From Labyrinthula sp. Ha (taxonomy: Eukaryota > Sar > Bigyra > Labyrinthulida > Labyrinthulaceae), in NCBI GenBank assembly GCA_015227615.1, contig JAALGZ010000053.1, positions 62,001-126,000 on the forward strand: a stretch of 64,000 nt of DNA. The letters run 5' to 3'. Below, in pieces: positions 10,883 to 21,611 of the stretch. The notes below the pieces were generated by a model that was given only the letters and a program-made list of their open reading frames with translations, did not search any database and had not been told where the DNA came from. Positions within the stretch are counted from its first letter, which is position 1; the number at the start of each line of letters is the position of its first letter. Position numbers and translations under genes: made by a program.

Positions 10883-12071
10883 TTACAATATTTTTTTTTT
10901 TGTGAAATCTAGCTTCAAAGCCTCCGAGGGATCTATTCTCTTTAAAGGATCTAAACCCGTTGCTCTTTCCAACAAGATTCCTAGTTCACTTGCCTTTTGC
11001 TTTTCTTCAACTGTGGCGTTCTTCTTAAGCAGATCCATAACTCTTTTCCCGACACTTTTTTCTGGCTTATCACTTATTACAACAGAAACAATTCTTTCTC
11101 CACTTATTTTGCGAAAATTATAGGTTTTAGGTTCGAAGTGAAATTCACGTCCAATACTTAAATACGCGTTGAGATGTTTCCTTACTAGTCTGTTTGGAAA
11201 CCTGCCTTTGTTCTTCATAATCAAATCCAGCATTTCATTATTAGAGCTTCCTAGGAAGTAAAAAGGAATGAAGAATACCTTGAAACATAACTTTTCCAGA
11301 ATAGAGTTCAAAAAGACAAACAGCTAGAGCCCAAACATCTATAGCACAAGTGTTTTGTAATCCAAGCAGAGTTTCTGGAGCCCTGTAAAATCTCGATCCT
11401 AAATATGGAACCTTCTCCTTCTCAGTTAAATTAGGCAAATCAAATTGAAACGCAGACCCTAAATCTGCAATTTTCACGAGACTAAGTTTTTCATTAACCA
11501 AAATATTATCAAGTTTTAAATCTGCGTGGACTATATATTTCTTTTTTAGAAATTTCAACCCAGTGAAAAGATGACGGGCAAATGTCGATATAGAAGAAAT
11601 GTTTAATCCAACATTTCTACCATACTTTGTTAATATATTGCGCAAGTTTGTTTTCATGGATTCAAAAACTATGCAAATGTGATTTTGAAAAGAAAAGGTT
11701 TCCTCAAGCTGAATAACATAAGGTGCACCTTTGACCGATTTAAGTATAATTACTTCCCGAGTTGCCGCCTGAGACATAAGCTTATTATTCCGAATAATTT
11801 TTATTGCATTTGTTTGCTTAGTTTCAATATTTTCACATAAGAGAACTGAAGAGAAAACACCTCGACCAATATCGCTCAGAACTTTGTATTTGTCATTTAG
11901 CACTTCTCCATTTTGAGTAATGTAGTAACCTTCGGAGTCATCCAAATCTGTCTTATTTCGTTTTAAACTTGTATTTAATTGTGTTGCATCCTTTCTCTTC
12001 TTAATTTTCTTATCTTCTTCTGCTTCAACGTCTGACTCTGATGAATCGTCTGCAAACATATCCAAAGTCAT
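10883..12071 (-). CDS. PRP4K: PRP4-type pre-mRNA splicing kinase (PRPF4B-like)
   Basis: Two exons, 12071-11279 and 11250-10883, joined across a 28-nt intron, give 386 residues. The acidic/basic N-terminus is short, unlike the long RS-like N-terminus of animal PRPF4B. The block DDSEGYYITQNGEVLNDKY before the kinase is characteristic of PRP4. Kinase motifs are the glycine loop GRGVFSSV (69-76), Lys91 in AIKII, HADLK (182-186, HAD instead of HRD as in the family), DLG (203-205) and SRFYRAPE (226-233). After the splice, SSNNEMLDLIMKNKGRFPNR matches PRP4 C-lobes. The family phosphorylates tri-snRNP proteins during spliceosome activation in the nucleus. It converges on the PH-domain gene. Confidence 0.93.
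11251..11278 (-). other. 28-nt spliceosomal intron in the PRP4-like kinase gene
   Basis: On the minus strand it reads GTATTC...TTCCTAG. Removal joins MFQ-G to SSNNEML in frame and restores the continuous kinase C-lobe. Its length is not a multiple of three, so splicing is needed for the family-conserved protein. Confidence 0.93.
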
Positions 12072-15000
12072 TTCGAAGAATTATCCACAGTAACTACATA
12101 TTGAGTTAAAGTATCCTGGTAAGCTATCTGCGTACATGAGCAAACGAAGACTAATTGAGAAGTGACTAAGTTAACAAAAGCCTTGTAAATTATATATATA
12201 TACAATTTTAGTTGTTGCATAATTTTTTTTGTATCAAATTACTGTATACAAGGGCTACTCCAAATCTCTGGGACCACTACCATGTCGTCCTAAATCATCA
12301 ACCCTTTACATTCTACCAGTTTTTTTCATATCGTAGCAACTATTCATCTCAAGTAACATAAGAAATAAGACCATTATATAGGAAAAATTATGTGGCTAGA
12401 AAATTTTCAGATAAAAAACTTTTTAAGATCCATAAAAACACAGATAAAATTCTCAGAACTCTATTCTTGCAAAAATACTAACACTCTTCATGCCTCAGAT
12501 CAAGGTTTTGAGGTCAGAATTCAAAGTAGAAAAAATTATCTATATTAATTATTTTTGCTTCTAAATAACCCCTTTTTACCAAAATGCCGATGAAATTAAG
12601 CACAGGGATGGATGCTTAATGAGATTCCTTACCCGTCACTCGTCTATTAGGCACTGTAAGTGTGTTGCAAATTACATACTTGCACACTAAGCCACGTCAT
12701 AAGTCTATAATAAATGTATGATATAAGAACCGTTATAAATTTACTAAGATACAAGGTCATTCTTACTTATATTCGAAGAGTGGCCAGCATACAATTATGG
12801 GCTTATCCCTTTGAGATCAAAAATATTTCTGAATCATTCTTAGGCAGTTAAACTATTGTATATCGTTAGGTCTTAAGAATTGTGCTACTTTAGTTTTAGT
12901 GGCTTGTATGTTCTTGTGTGTGGAAACTTAATAGTTTCTCCCAATTGTTAAAAAAGCGTTTATTCCTTAAGAAAACAAATACTTCAAATGTGTTGCTGAA
13001 AATGCTAGATCCTGAGTTCAGGTTATGTTATTTAACTAAAAGGGAAAAAATAACACATCGTAAGAAGCTAAGAAATGACTCTGAACTGATTTATTATGGA
13101 AAACATATCGATATAGCTGATATACCATTTCAAATTAAGAAAAGATCTCATTAGCTTGGAAAACTGAAGTATTAACAAGAATTACCAACTATCAGCGAAC
13201 TTCAACTGTAAGAACAAAGGCCATGATCCGTGTCATCACTCTTGCCTAGAACGAACTAATCCGTAGCATCTCTAAGGTTCTCCAATTTAAATCTAGTCGG
13301 AATAATGAAGGCATAACATCACATAGTCCCAAAAGAACTTCAAGGGCCTAGCAAGTAAGAAAACTGTAAATATATGTCTAGGCTCCATAGCTACATTCGC
13401 TTACCCAAGTCCTTGGTTAATACATGTGCTCCTATGCTAGGTTATTTTTAGCAATTTCAAAGCTTACAATATTTTATACTCAAAGAAAAACAGTTCAAAT
13501 TACTTTCCAGGCAAAAATGTTAAAATAATAATTAATTTCAAATGCATATAAGCTAGGGTTCCAAGTTGGTTTAGTTGAAAGATATTGTCCGAAGAGGACT
13601 TATTAGTGGTATATTTTGAAACTTTAAGAAAATATTTTCAGCAAATAATACCCCCAATCAATAATTAGGAGCATGTTCTAGCATTATTCACCTTCCCTCA
13701 ACCGGTTTTAAGATATGGATTATCAGTATATCTTTGAGAACCCACTTACACGAAAACCTCTTCTTGAGACGTTTAAGCACAGCTGTCACTAGTGAACATT
13801 CAGTTGTATCTTACGATAAGCTATGAAAATTTCTATTTATTTTCCACTCACATTTACACTAATCAAGATCTGATCAACAATAAAATGATTAGAGGTATTG
13901 CAATGTAATGTTGTTTTGACTACCGATGTCAAATCTAAGAGGTAAGGCTCAGTTATTTCAGAAATGAGCTAAGAATAGTACTCAGTTCTTTACATTCATG
14001 AAACTCTTAATTAAAATTTGACACAATACTCGTTAAAATTGTTTCAATTCTCCCATTTAACACTTAAGACCACATCCCTCTCTTTTTTTTTTCTATGGCA
14101 AATGAATGCTGAGTTTAAAAAAATAGTTTTTGGGTACGTTATATAGAAAATCTACTACCGATGGTAAGTTGAAGAATATTCGTTTTTACATTTTCTATTT
14201 GCAAATTAAATAAGTCAATACATTGGAAACTGAATGATTTCGAAGATATAAATTACCTGGGGGATGTTACACACTACACTATTATATTGCAAAATCATAC
14301 AATTTGTGAGATATGGTCTTTATTCTAAACACGCAGACGGAACATGCTTTTTTTATCTTAGGTGCATAATTATGACTGAACCTAAGCTTAACCGTCATCT
14401 GATTGCATTGCTCGAACATGATACCCACAAAAAACTCTAACAAAATGAGGTATTACTAGACATATCGGGAAAACACAGTATAATAAGATAGCATGGAGAA
14501 GGACTATTCTGGCTTCGTATTAAAAAGATCTATAGCCTTCTAAACGACAAGCTAAGATAATTTTTCATGTTACTGGTTTTTATAGTTGCAACCCCCTTTC
14601 TTCATGCATAAGAAGACAGTAATATATGTTGCAAACACCATACATCCCCCATGTCCCTTTTCAAGTAAACTTATCGTGAGAGAAATTAACGAAAATAATA
14701 GTCAAGCGTGTGTCAGAAGGTTCTCTACTTATACGACAACCCCCTCTCTCAAAAATATTTATATCTGTGCAAAATATAAAATTTTAAACAGGTTCTTAGA
14801 TTCATTCTTGCCGAGTCCTCTCTATAGGTTCGGGCTTAAAAATATAAGAAGAAATGTACTGTATTTTTAACAGAAATGTACTTATTTTCTTAGCGATTGA
14901 ATTGTACTTAGATTAGGAGCTGCAGCATTGGTCTTGATATTTAATCCAGGCCATTGCGTAGAGTTCTACGACGAAACTTTGGGTGCAACCCAGATCATCT

Positions 15001-17314
15001 GGAGCTCGGGCACACTAGAGTTTAACAGCATTATCTATTGCAAGGGTTCTTGAAACTAATTATTATAAGCTATTTCGAATAATTTTAATCCATTGAGACC
15101 TTGGATCTAATGGGGAAGATTGTTTGATCTATTGTAGTTCATAACAAGGCCGAATTAAAAGGCAAGGTCAAGCAAATTGCAAAACCTTGCTTACATCAAT
15201 CTGGGTTTTTTCATTTTGACTTCAGCGGTTTCCGTCAGTATTGTAATATGGAATTTAAGAATATTATTATTTTATGGAGTCCTGTTAGAAGGGAGAGGAA
15301 ATAATCTAATAATGTATATATATATATTTCAGGTATTTAAAGGTAACAAGCTGTTATCCTAATAGCAGAAACATATTTTCGTTGGTTTTCTTGTTATAAC
15401 AATAGCAAGCATAAGAAATCAAAATGTCTACACATTTTTATAGCTTTGTTGAATGATTTAAAATAGTTTTCAGCTGATACAATTACAAAAAATTCTTCAT
15501 AGCTGAAGAAACTCTTTTTGACGTTCCTTATCTTCATACTCCATCTTTTCGGGGCTTTATTTATCGATGACTACAACAGATTTGGTTAACACAGCCAATC
15601 AAGATGTAGTACGGAGGACAAGGACTTGGTCATTAGCTAATTTTTAATAGCCCGTACTAGTTGTTTAGCTGATCAAAATTGTAACTATTAACACGCGGAA
15701 AGTTCTTGTATTTTATATTTTTATCATGTGGAGTGAAAGTTCTTTGGTGCACTGAAAAATATATTCAGAATATTTTTTTGCTGTGTCAAGATAGAAGAGT
15801 TATCAACACTCTCTACAGAATATTGAATATTAGGCTTAATTTGATGAGTTTAGACATACCCCTTATTGGAGCAGTTAAATAAATATAAAGTAAAATGTAT
15901 ATATAGAGACAGACTGGGCTCTTATCTAAGATATATGTTAAATCTATATTCAACTCTGCTATGTACTTTTTATTCATATGGACAGAAAACGATTAATACA
16001 GAACATGATAGAAGCAGAAGCATAACACCCATAAAACAATTCATCATATGAACATTGTGCCACTGGAGCTGGTCTCAAGTTTTGAGGCCAACTGAAGCAT
16101 GAAAAGTAATTCTAAATTCACGTGACATGAGTTGATAGGGTGTCAGTGAACGTAAATTCTTCTGATACAGCTATAGTTATACAATTAAATTAGAAATAGT
16201 TTGCTACCAGTTAATAATAGAGTTTCCAACGATATTCTATTGATGTGAATAGAAAAATATTATAAACCATTGGTACTTCAAGATGCCGCGCAGAAACTTG
16301 TCTTATATTTTCCTACGAGAAGAATATCAGCTTTTTTCATTCTAGTTAACCTCACATTGTTGAATATTAGCGTTTTACTTTAAAGGATAAGCTACGTGGG
16401 TATTTCCATGCCAATAATATATTCTTTAACATAATTTAGAGAAAACCTATTTACTTCGTTTTGAGTTTTTCCTTGGAAGACCATAGAAGCTATCTAAATT
16501 GCACTGGTTAAAAAAAATCTTGGATTGAGATATAAAAATAAATTAAGCGAATACTTTTAATTTTTGCTCATTATTTTGTAACAGAGAGTTCATATCTTAA
16601 GTTTGGTTTTCTCTCCTGCTACTGAGAGTTGAGAACCATTCATCTCGACTCGCTAAATTTAAGATAACTTGTCGTTAAGATATCTTTGCTAATTTTGCTA
16701 TGCCTTCCCATTTCCCACAACCATTAGAAATGTGAATATGGACATGCTCTTTACTTGGTTCAAGATTATGGGGTTGGGAATGGCAAAAATATCTCAAAGA
16801 TAATCGTGTTTGCTCAGGATAAATGTGCTCCAGTGGTTGATGACATTGATAAACCTCTTTATGACTCATCCCTTTGCAGAGGTATAAATGTTTTTAAATC
16901 CGCAGCTTTATGAATAATGTTTTGTATGTTATACTCTTGAGTTGAACTCTGGAGTTGAACTCTGGAGTTAATCCTGATGTTTGCTAGTTTACTCTATGAA
17001 TAGTTTTCTTTCAAAGATTAACGGAATCTACTGTTACAACAACAATCTTTAATGGCCATTTGCGAAGAGATTCTCAAACCACCTTACACATAGATTCGAT
17101 TCACTAGCAAATGTCGCGATATTAGAAATTATTACCGATTTTCTCCTTAATACAATAATAAAAAGATTCTATACATTAGAATATGGGAGAGAAACAAGCA
17201 TATCGCGATAAAAGTCAAACTTAGCTTGTAATAACTCGCAAATATTTATGCAATCCACCTTGCAAAACAAACTCTTAAAAGAATCAAAATAAAACAAAAA
17301 CAAACGCGTAAGAA
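12072..17314. other. Gene-poor AT-rich stretch
   Basis: No gene is supported. There are several short frames, including one of 94 codons near 14586 that lacks a proper ATG at its start, and a 64-codon minus-strand ATG frame at 16675-16869 with His/Cys-rich composition; neither resembles a known family. A 13-bp tandem repeat lies at 16939-16969. A TAACGG hexamer at 17019-17024 lies about 290 bp upstream of the URC1-like gene. Confidence 0.55.
16939..16969. repeat. Tandem 13-bp repeat made of palindromes
   Basis: The unit GAGTTGAACTCTG occurs twice, followed by a partial GAGTT. Each unit contains the inverted repeat GAGTT-g-AACTC. It lies about 350 bp upstream of the URC1-like start and may be a regulatory array or a replication-slippage product. 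Confidence 0.6.
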
Positions 17315-18637
17315 ATGACTACCGAAGAGAAAATGCTCGAAGAAAAGAACCAGGAACCGACTCCAATCTCTAGAACTGGGAAGCCTACATATGTCTCCCT
17401 TACTTCTCACCCAAATCTCGCCGGAATCTCCCCGATTCCGTTAGTTTGGGGTCATCCAGATCCTCTTGTCAGAGGACCAATTTGCGCGACAACTACAAAT
17501 GACGGAGTAAGAAACGCTGTAGGTGCTCATGGTGGATCTTATTCCATATATAGAGCACTTGCCATCGCTGGAGGTGCATTGGATCCCTCATATGTTCCAA
17601 ATTACAAGAACACTTATCCAGCAGCTGCCATTGGTCCACATCCTCAATGGGGAAATCCTGAAACAATCGTCACATTTGATCCGTATGGAGCACAGGCACA
17701 GGATATATTCAAGGATCAATATAATGCAGATATTCGACCAACAATTGCGATTACAAAGGCACATATTGACCTACCAGAGGTTAAAGAGGCGCTTCGAACA
17801 GGTAGAGTAAAGGCTGATGGAAAGATCTTGTTTGAAGATGGAAGTGTAGCTGTTACAAAAGCTGCTGTTGAGCCAGTTTGGTACTTACCAGGCGTTGCTA
17901 AAAGGTTTGGGGTAACTGAAGCGGAGCTTCGAGAGCTGTTATTTACAGAGACGAACATGATGTATCCAGAGTTGATGACAAGAACCGATTTGAAAATATT
18001 TCTTCCACCTATTGGCGGCCTTACTGTATATATTTTTGGAAATCCTGATTTTCTCTCTCAAGAAGATAAAGTCAAGGCTGTTAGGGTTCATGATGAGTGT
18101 AATGGATCAGATGTCTTTGGATCTGACATTTGCACTTGCAGACCTTACTTGACACATGGGATTGAAGTAGCTATTGAAACCGCGCAGCAAGGAGGTGTTG
18201 GGGTTGTTGTATACTTTCGAAAGGAAGGAAGAGCTTTAGGTGAAGTTACAAAGTACTTGGTGTACAATGCAAGAAAAAGGCAAGAAGGTGGTGATACAGC
18301 AGCTGAGTACTTTACTTGCACGAAAAATGTAGCTGGGGTAGAGGATGTAAGATTTCAAGCCCTAATGCCAGACTGCTTGCATTGGCTGGGGATCAAGAAG
18401 ATTGATAAATTTATTAGTATGTCCAATATGAAATATGATGCTATTGTTTCCACGGGTATTGAAATCGTGGAGAGAATCCCGATCCCCGCAGAGTTGGTTC
18501 CGAAGGATGCGAAAGTAGAGATTGATGCAAAGGTCTTTGCTGGATACGAGGGCGGAAAAGTATACAGTGTCGACGAAAAGCAGTTGAAGGAGACTGTTGG
18601 AAGATCTGCAGCTGACTTCGGAGTGGACAAGAATTAG
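17315..18637 (+). CDS. URC1: URC1-like GTP cyclohydrolase II family protein
   Basis: 440 residues, intronless, TAG stop. The N-terminal half (about 20-215) is the GTP_CH_N-type domain of the URC1 branch (GHPDPLVRGPI, VGAHGGSYSIYRAL, TIAITKAHIDLPE). The C-terminal half is a RibA-like GTP cyclohydrolase II domain: zinc ligands Cys262, Cys273 and Cys275 in the family's C-x10-C-x-C spacing, then FRKEGRALGEVTKYLVYNAR. The tail LMPDCLHWLGIKKIDKFISMSN is typical of URC1 homologues. URC1 proteins belong to the uracil catabolism (URC) pathway known from fungi and some bacteria; a riboflavin role is less likely because the RibA catalytic segment GRGxGL is altered to GRALGE. Probably cytosolic. It converges on the TTL-family gene with 83 bp between stops. 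Confidence 0.88.
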   Translation: MTTEEKMLEEKNQEPTPISRTGKPTYVSLTSHPNLAGISPIPLVWGHPDPLVRGPICATTTNDGVRNAVGAHGGSYSIYRALAIAGGALDPSYVPNYKNTYPAAAIGPHPQWGNPETIVTFDPYGAQAQDIFKDQYNADIRPTIAITKAHIDLPEVKEALRTGRVKADGKILFEDGSVAVTKAAVEPVWYLPGVAKRFGVTEAELRELLFTETNMMYPELMTRTDLKIFLPPIGGLTVYIFGNPDFLSQEDKVKAVRVHDECNGSDVFGSDICTCRPYLTHGIEVAIETAQQGGVGVVVYFRKEGRALGEVTKYLVYNARKRQEGGDTAAEYFTCTKNVAGVEDVRFQALMPDCLHWLGIKKIDKFISMSNMKYDAIVSTGIEIVERIPIPAELVPKDAKVEIDAKVFAGYEGGKVYSVDEKQLKETVGRSAADFGVDKN

Positions 18638-18720
18638 GCTAATTTTGCTTTTGGCGATAGAACAAACTTCATGTCGAGTAGTGTTATGAACTTGAAACAC
18701 TAAATATTACTTTTTTCTTC

Positions 18721-20478
18721 TTACATTCCTGCAACGAATTGGTTAATTGTGTCCCAATCCTGAATCTCCTGAAACAGTCTTCTAAATTCAGATCTTCGAA
18801 ATTCTTTGAGAAGTTTTGCACATGCTGGTGAACCAGTATCCAGATTCTTCTCTCTGCAAACTTTTTGAGCTCGAAGTGTATCATCTGTTAAAACTTTGTT
18901 TGAAATGAATTTTGATCTCCGGGAAGTGTCGTGAATCTCTCCCACCTGCCTCGCTGCCTTCTTCATTAAATGCCTATTGAAATTAGCAAACTCTACGCAC
19001 GGATCATAGAACCTCTCATTACAATCATCTTCAAGCTCGCTGTAAATAAGTTCGAATCCCCCATACATATCTCCAGTGGTCATGTGTTCAAATGCAGTAG
19101 GAGTTTCGTGCAATTCGAGCAACATATCAAACATTTCAGTAACCATTTTCCGTGTTGGAAAATCTTTGCTCCATGTAAATCCAGGGTATCCATTTGCTTC
19201 TATGAAATGAACTCTTAACTCATCATCAATCATAAAATCCAGACCAAACAAATGATAACTTCCTTTTCTTCTAACTAAGTGTTCCTGTGCGCTCTTGAAA
19301 TTAAAGAGTAGAACCTTTTTAATTGCAGTATTTAAAACAGTTGAAACGTATTCTGATCCAGCAACGTTGTTATCGCTCAAGTACTTTTGAAACCTCTTGA
19401 ATCCCCAAATGTGATCAGATAGCTCAAACGTTGATTCAAGCGATTGGAAATGTGTGTTTGTGAGGAATACAGAGCTGGCTGTACTGTTGTTATTATAATC
19501 GACCATTGCTCTTCTCAAGTATCCCTCATGATAAAATACAAAGTACGGATTGGAACTGGAGATCAACATGTAAACCCGGATATCAAACTTTTTTCCATGT
19601 ATCAAGAGCGGATTCTTAATGTACTCCTGAAGAATAATCTTTTTTTCAAAGTTCTTTGGAAATTTGCTCGACCACTTTTTGCACGACCTAAGTTCTTCAA
19701 AATCCTTGTGATTAGTATGTAGAGTTATTCCAACACCTCCTTGACCAAGAATTGGTTTCATAATCCAAGTAGAATCTGGGTTCTCACTCAAGTATTTAAA
19801 AAAGGCTTTGCATTCGCTTGGTCTGTGCATCGTGAATTGTGGCGGCTGAATCTTAAGAGAGTTGTAATCACACCCCATATTTTCGGAATAGACTCTTTTT
19901 ACTTCCAGCTGCTTTGCCTTATTTCCTGATATCGCATCTCCTCCATCCAAAGCTGAGATATAATTCTCTCCCTCACTCTCTATCATTAACTTCTTGAATT
20001 CATCAGGATCATCTCTTTTTAGTCTGTTAATGGCTGTTGTGTCTGTCATAAGAAATGTTCCTGTATATGTATCGTACTTCTTCATATATCTCCGGTTCCA
20101 TAGTTCTTCCATAGCTTGTCCCCTGCACTGCTTACTGAATCTCAAACAAACGTATGAACGCTTTATCTTTCCCATAAGACTCTCACTTTTGTAAGGGTTA
20201 TCAACTTGAAGCTCCAAACTTGGCATTTTACACATTTTTTTCCTCCGAAACTTTGAAGAAGCTCCTGCTACTGCGTTGTACGTTCTTGAGGCAAGACTTC
20301 CTTTCGTCCTTGAGTTTAAAGAAGGTATTTGGGCATGTTTTTCACTCCAGAAATGATCAGGGTATACAATATAATTTTTATTATATTCATCACCTGAAAA
20401 CGACCCTGATAATAGGAAAAACACTAGAAGAACCCCACCAACAACGAAGTGATACTTCTTTTCTTGAATTAGCTTCAT
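18721..20478 (-). CDS. Membrane-anchored tubulin-tyrosine-ligase-family protein
   Basis: 585 residues from the ATG at 20478. An in-frame ATG at 20619 would extend it by 47 residues but would overlap the divergent GPI8 start, so I prefer the shorter form. A hydrophobic segment (about residues 9-25, [15 protein letters not shown]) just after a basic N-terminus predicts a signal anchor. The TTL ATP-grasp motifs are present: [14 protein letters not shown] (238-251), [23 protein letters not shown] around 283-305, GLDFMID (412-418) and [10 protein letters not shown] (425-434). TTL-family ligases add amino acids to tubulin or other proteins using ATP. With a signal anchor the catalytic domain would sit in the lumen or outside, where tubulin is absent, so the substrate is unknown. 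Only 86 bp separate it from GPI8. Confidence 0.85.
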   Translation of the reverse strand: MKLIQEKKYHFVVGGVLLVFFLLSGSFSGDEYNKNYIVYPDHFWSEKHAQIPSLNSRTKGSLASRTYNAVAGASSKFRRKKMCKMPSLELQVDNPYKSESLMGKIKRSYVCLRFSKQCRGQAMEELWNRRYMKKYDTYTGTFLMTDTTAINRLKRDDPDEFKKLMIESEGENYISALDGGDAISGNKAKQLEVKRVYSENMGCDYNSLKIQPPQFTMHRPSECKAFFKYLSENPDSTWIMKPILGQGGVGITLHTNHKDFEELRSCKKWSSKFPKNFEKKIILQEYIKNPLLIHGKKFDIRVYMLISSSNPYFVFYHEGYLRRAMVDYNNNSTASSVFLTNTHFQSLESTFELSDHIWGFKRFQKYLSDNNVAGSEYVSTVLNTAIKKVLLFNFKSAQEHLVRRKGSYHLFGLDFMIDDELRVHFIEANGYPGFTWSKDFPTRKMVTEMFDMLLELHETPTAFEHMTTGDMYGGFELIYSELEDDCNERFYDPCVEFANFNRHLMKKAARQVGEIHDTSRRSKFISNKVLTDDTLRAQKVCREKNLDTGSPACAKLLKEFRRSEFRRLFQEIQDWDTINQFVAGM

Positions 20479-20564
20479 TTCCTCTTCTACGGAAATGCAC
20501 CCTTCGGTTTTCTGATATATCTGAATCGGGTTTCCGGAAGAATAAAGAGAACAGAAAAGCATCG
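20479..20564. promoter_or_regulatory. Divergent promoter between the TTL-family gene and GPI8
   Basis: The two start codons are 86 bp apart on opposite strands, so both promoters and both 5' UTRs must share or overlap this interval. No TATA-like box is obvious. Both products enter the secretory pathway (a signal anchor and a signal peptide), which fits co-expression, but that is inference. Confidence 0.5.
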
Positions 20565-21611
20565 ATGAAAAAGGTTTGTTTGTTTCCACTGGTTTACTTG
20601 CTTGGTGCGGTAAATGCATATGTGGATAGCAACCATACCGATAACTGGGCTGTCCTAGTTGATACCTCAGTGTTTTACTTTAATTACCGACACATAGCCA
20701 ACACCTTATCCTTCTACCACGTGGTTAAGGAACTTGGAATACCTGATTCAAATATAATACTTATGCTCGCAGAAGATATTCCATGCAACAGTAGAAACGC
20801 ACATAAAGCAGAGCTATTTTCCAGCCGTAAATTAAACTCTTTTACTATCCCTTAGAGCGTAAGGAAGATAATCTCTACGATGAAACCGTGCAAGTAGATT
20901 ACAGAGGCGATGATGTAACCGTAGAAAATTTTCTGCGCGTGTTGACTGGAAGGCATGAAGAAGGAACCTCGCCATCAAAGAAACTGGAATCTACCTCCAA
21001 GAGCAACATTTTGGTTTACTTGACAGGGCACGGTGGTGATCAGTTTCTTAAATTTCGTGATCGAGAAGTCTTAACAAGCCAGAATTTGGCCGACGCATTT
21101 CAACAAATGAACGCTCAGGCTAGGTATAACGAACTGCTATTTGTTATTGACACATGCCAGGCTAGTACAATGTTTGACACTTTTTCCTTTAAGCAAACAC
21201 CAAATGTGTTTTCTGTTGGCTCTTCTCTAAAAGGAGAGAACTCTTACTCTTATCAAGCAGAAGCAAGAGTATCTTTTTCTCTTTCATTTTTTTAACGGTT
21301 AGGAACTTGGAGTATCCTTAATAGACAGATTCTCGTTTTATGCGTTAAAATATTTAGAGGACGCAAAGCAGACAATTAAAAAAGGGGAAAAGACGAGAAA
21401 AACTAGTTTGAAAAGATTTATAGAATCTTTTACATACGCTGGGTTAAAATCGCACCATGGTTGGAACTCCACACTAAGCCGAAAATTGCAAGATGTAGAT
21501 TTGGGTGACTTCTTTGCCCTGCGCAGACAAGAGGTTGAGTTATTGAAACCGTATTTTTTTCTAGTTTCTTATTCTTCTAGTAAAGATTTTTCTCATCTTT
21601 TTAATGATTGA
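20565..21611 (+). CDS. GPI8: GPI-anchor transamidase catalytic subunit
   Basis: Exons 20565-20826, 20856-21268 and 21303-21611, with a likely further 30-nt in-frame intron at 21551-21580; the protein has 317 or 327 residues. Residues 1-18 form a signal peptide. The C13 cysteine-protease domain is clear: [25 protein letters not shown] near 27, the catalytic His146 in [12 protein letters not shown] and the catalytic Cys188 in [21 protein letters not shown] is a GPI8 signature. The enzyme cleaves proproteins and attaches GPI anchors in the ER lumen within the GPI-transamidase complex. No C-terminal transmembrane helix follows, unlike the animal and yeast proteins; trypanosome GPI8 is similar in lacking one. 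Its stop overlaps that of the RluA-family gene by 11 bp. Confidence 0.93.
20827..20855 (+). other. 29-nt intron 1 of GPI8
   Basis: GTAAAT...CCCTTAG. Splicing joins AELFSS to [18 protein letters not shown], the expected GPI8 order. Reading through meets a stop at the 3' splice site. Confidence 0.92.
21269..21302 (+). other. 34-nt intron 2 of GPI8
   Basis: GTATCT, then a polypyrimidine run, then TTTAACGGTTAG. Splicing joins SYQAEAR to [19 protein letters not shown] just before the acceptor is a possible branch site. It is the longest of the six secure introns here. Confidence 0.9.
21551..21580 (+). other. Likely 30-nt in-frame intron 3 of GPI8
   Basis: GTATTTT...ATTCTTCTAG has the same length class and end signals as the proven introns. 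It is a multiple of three without a stop, so retention adds ten residues (mostly Phe/Ser/Tyr) and both products stay open. RNA data would decide. Confidence 0.6.

Noticed and set aside
16675-16869. His/Cys-rich 64-codon minus-strand ORF
   Set aside because: It starts with ATG but is short, matches no family I know and has no continuation through plausible short introns.
20479-20619. 47-residue N-terminal extension of the TTL-family protein
   Set aside because: It overlaps the GPI8 start on the other strand, is unlike TTL families, and would bury the hydrophobic segment away from the N-terminus; the ATG at 20478 is simpler.
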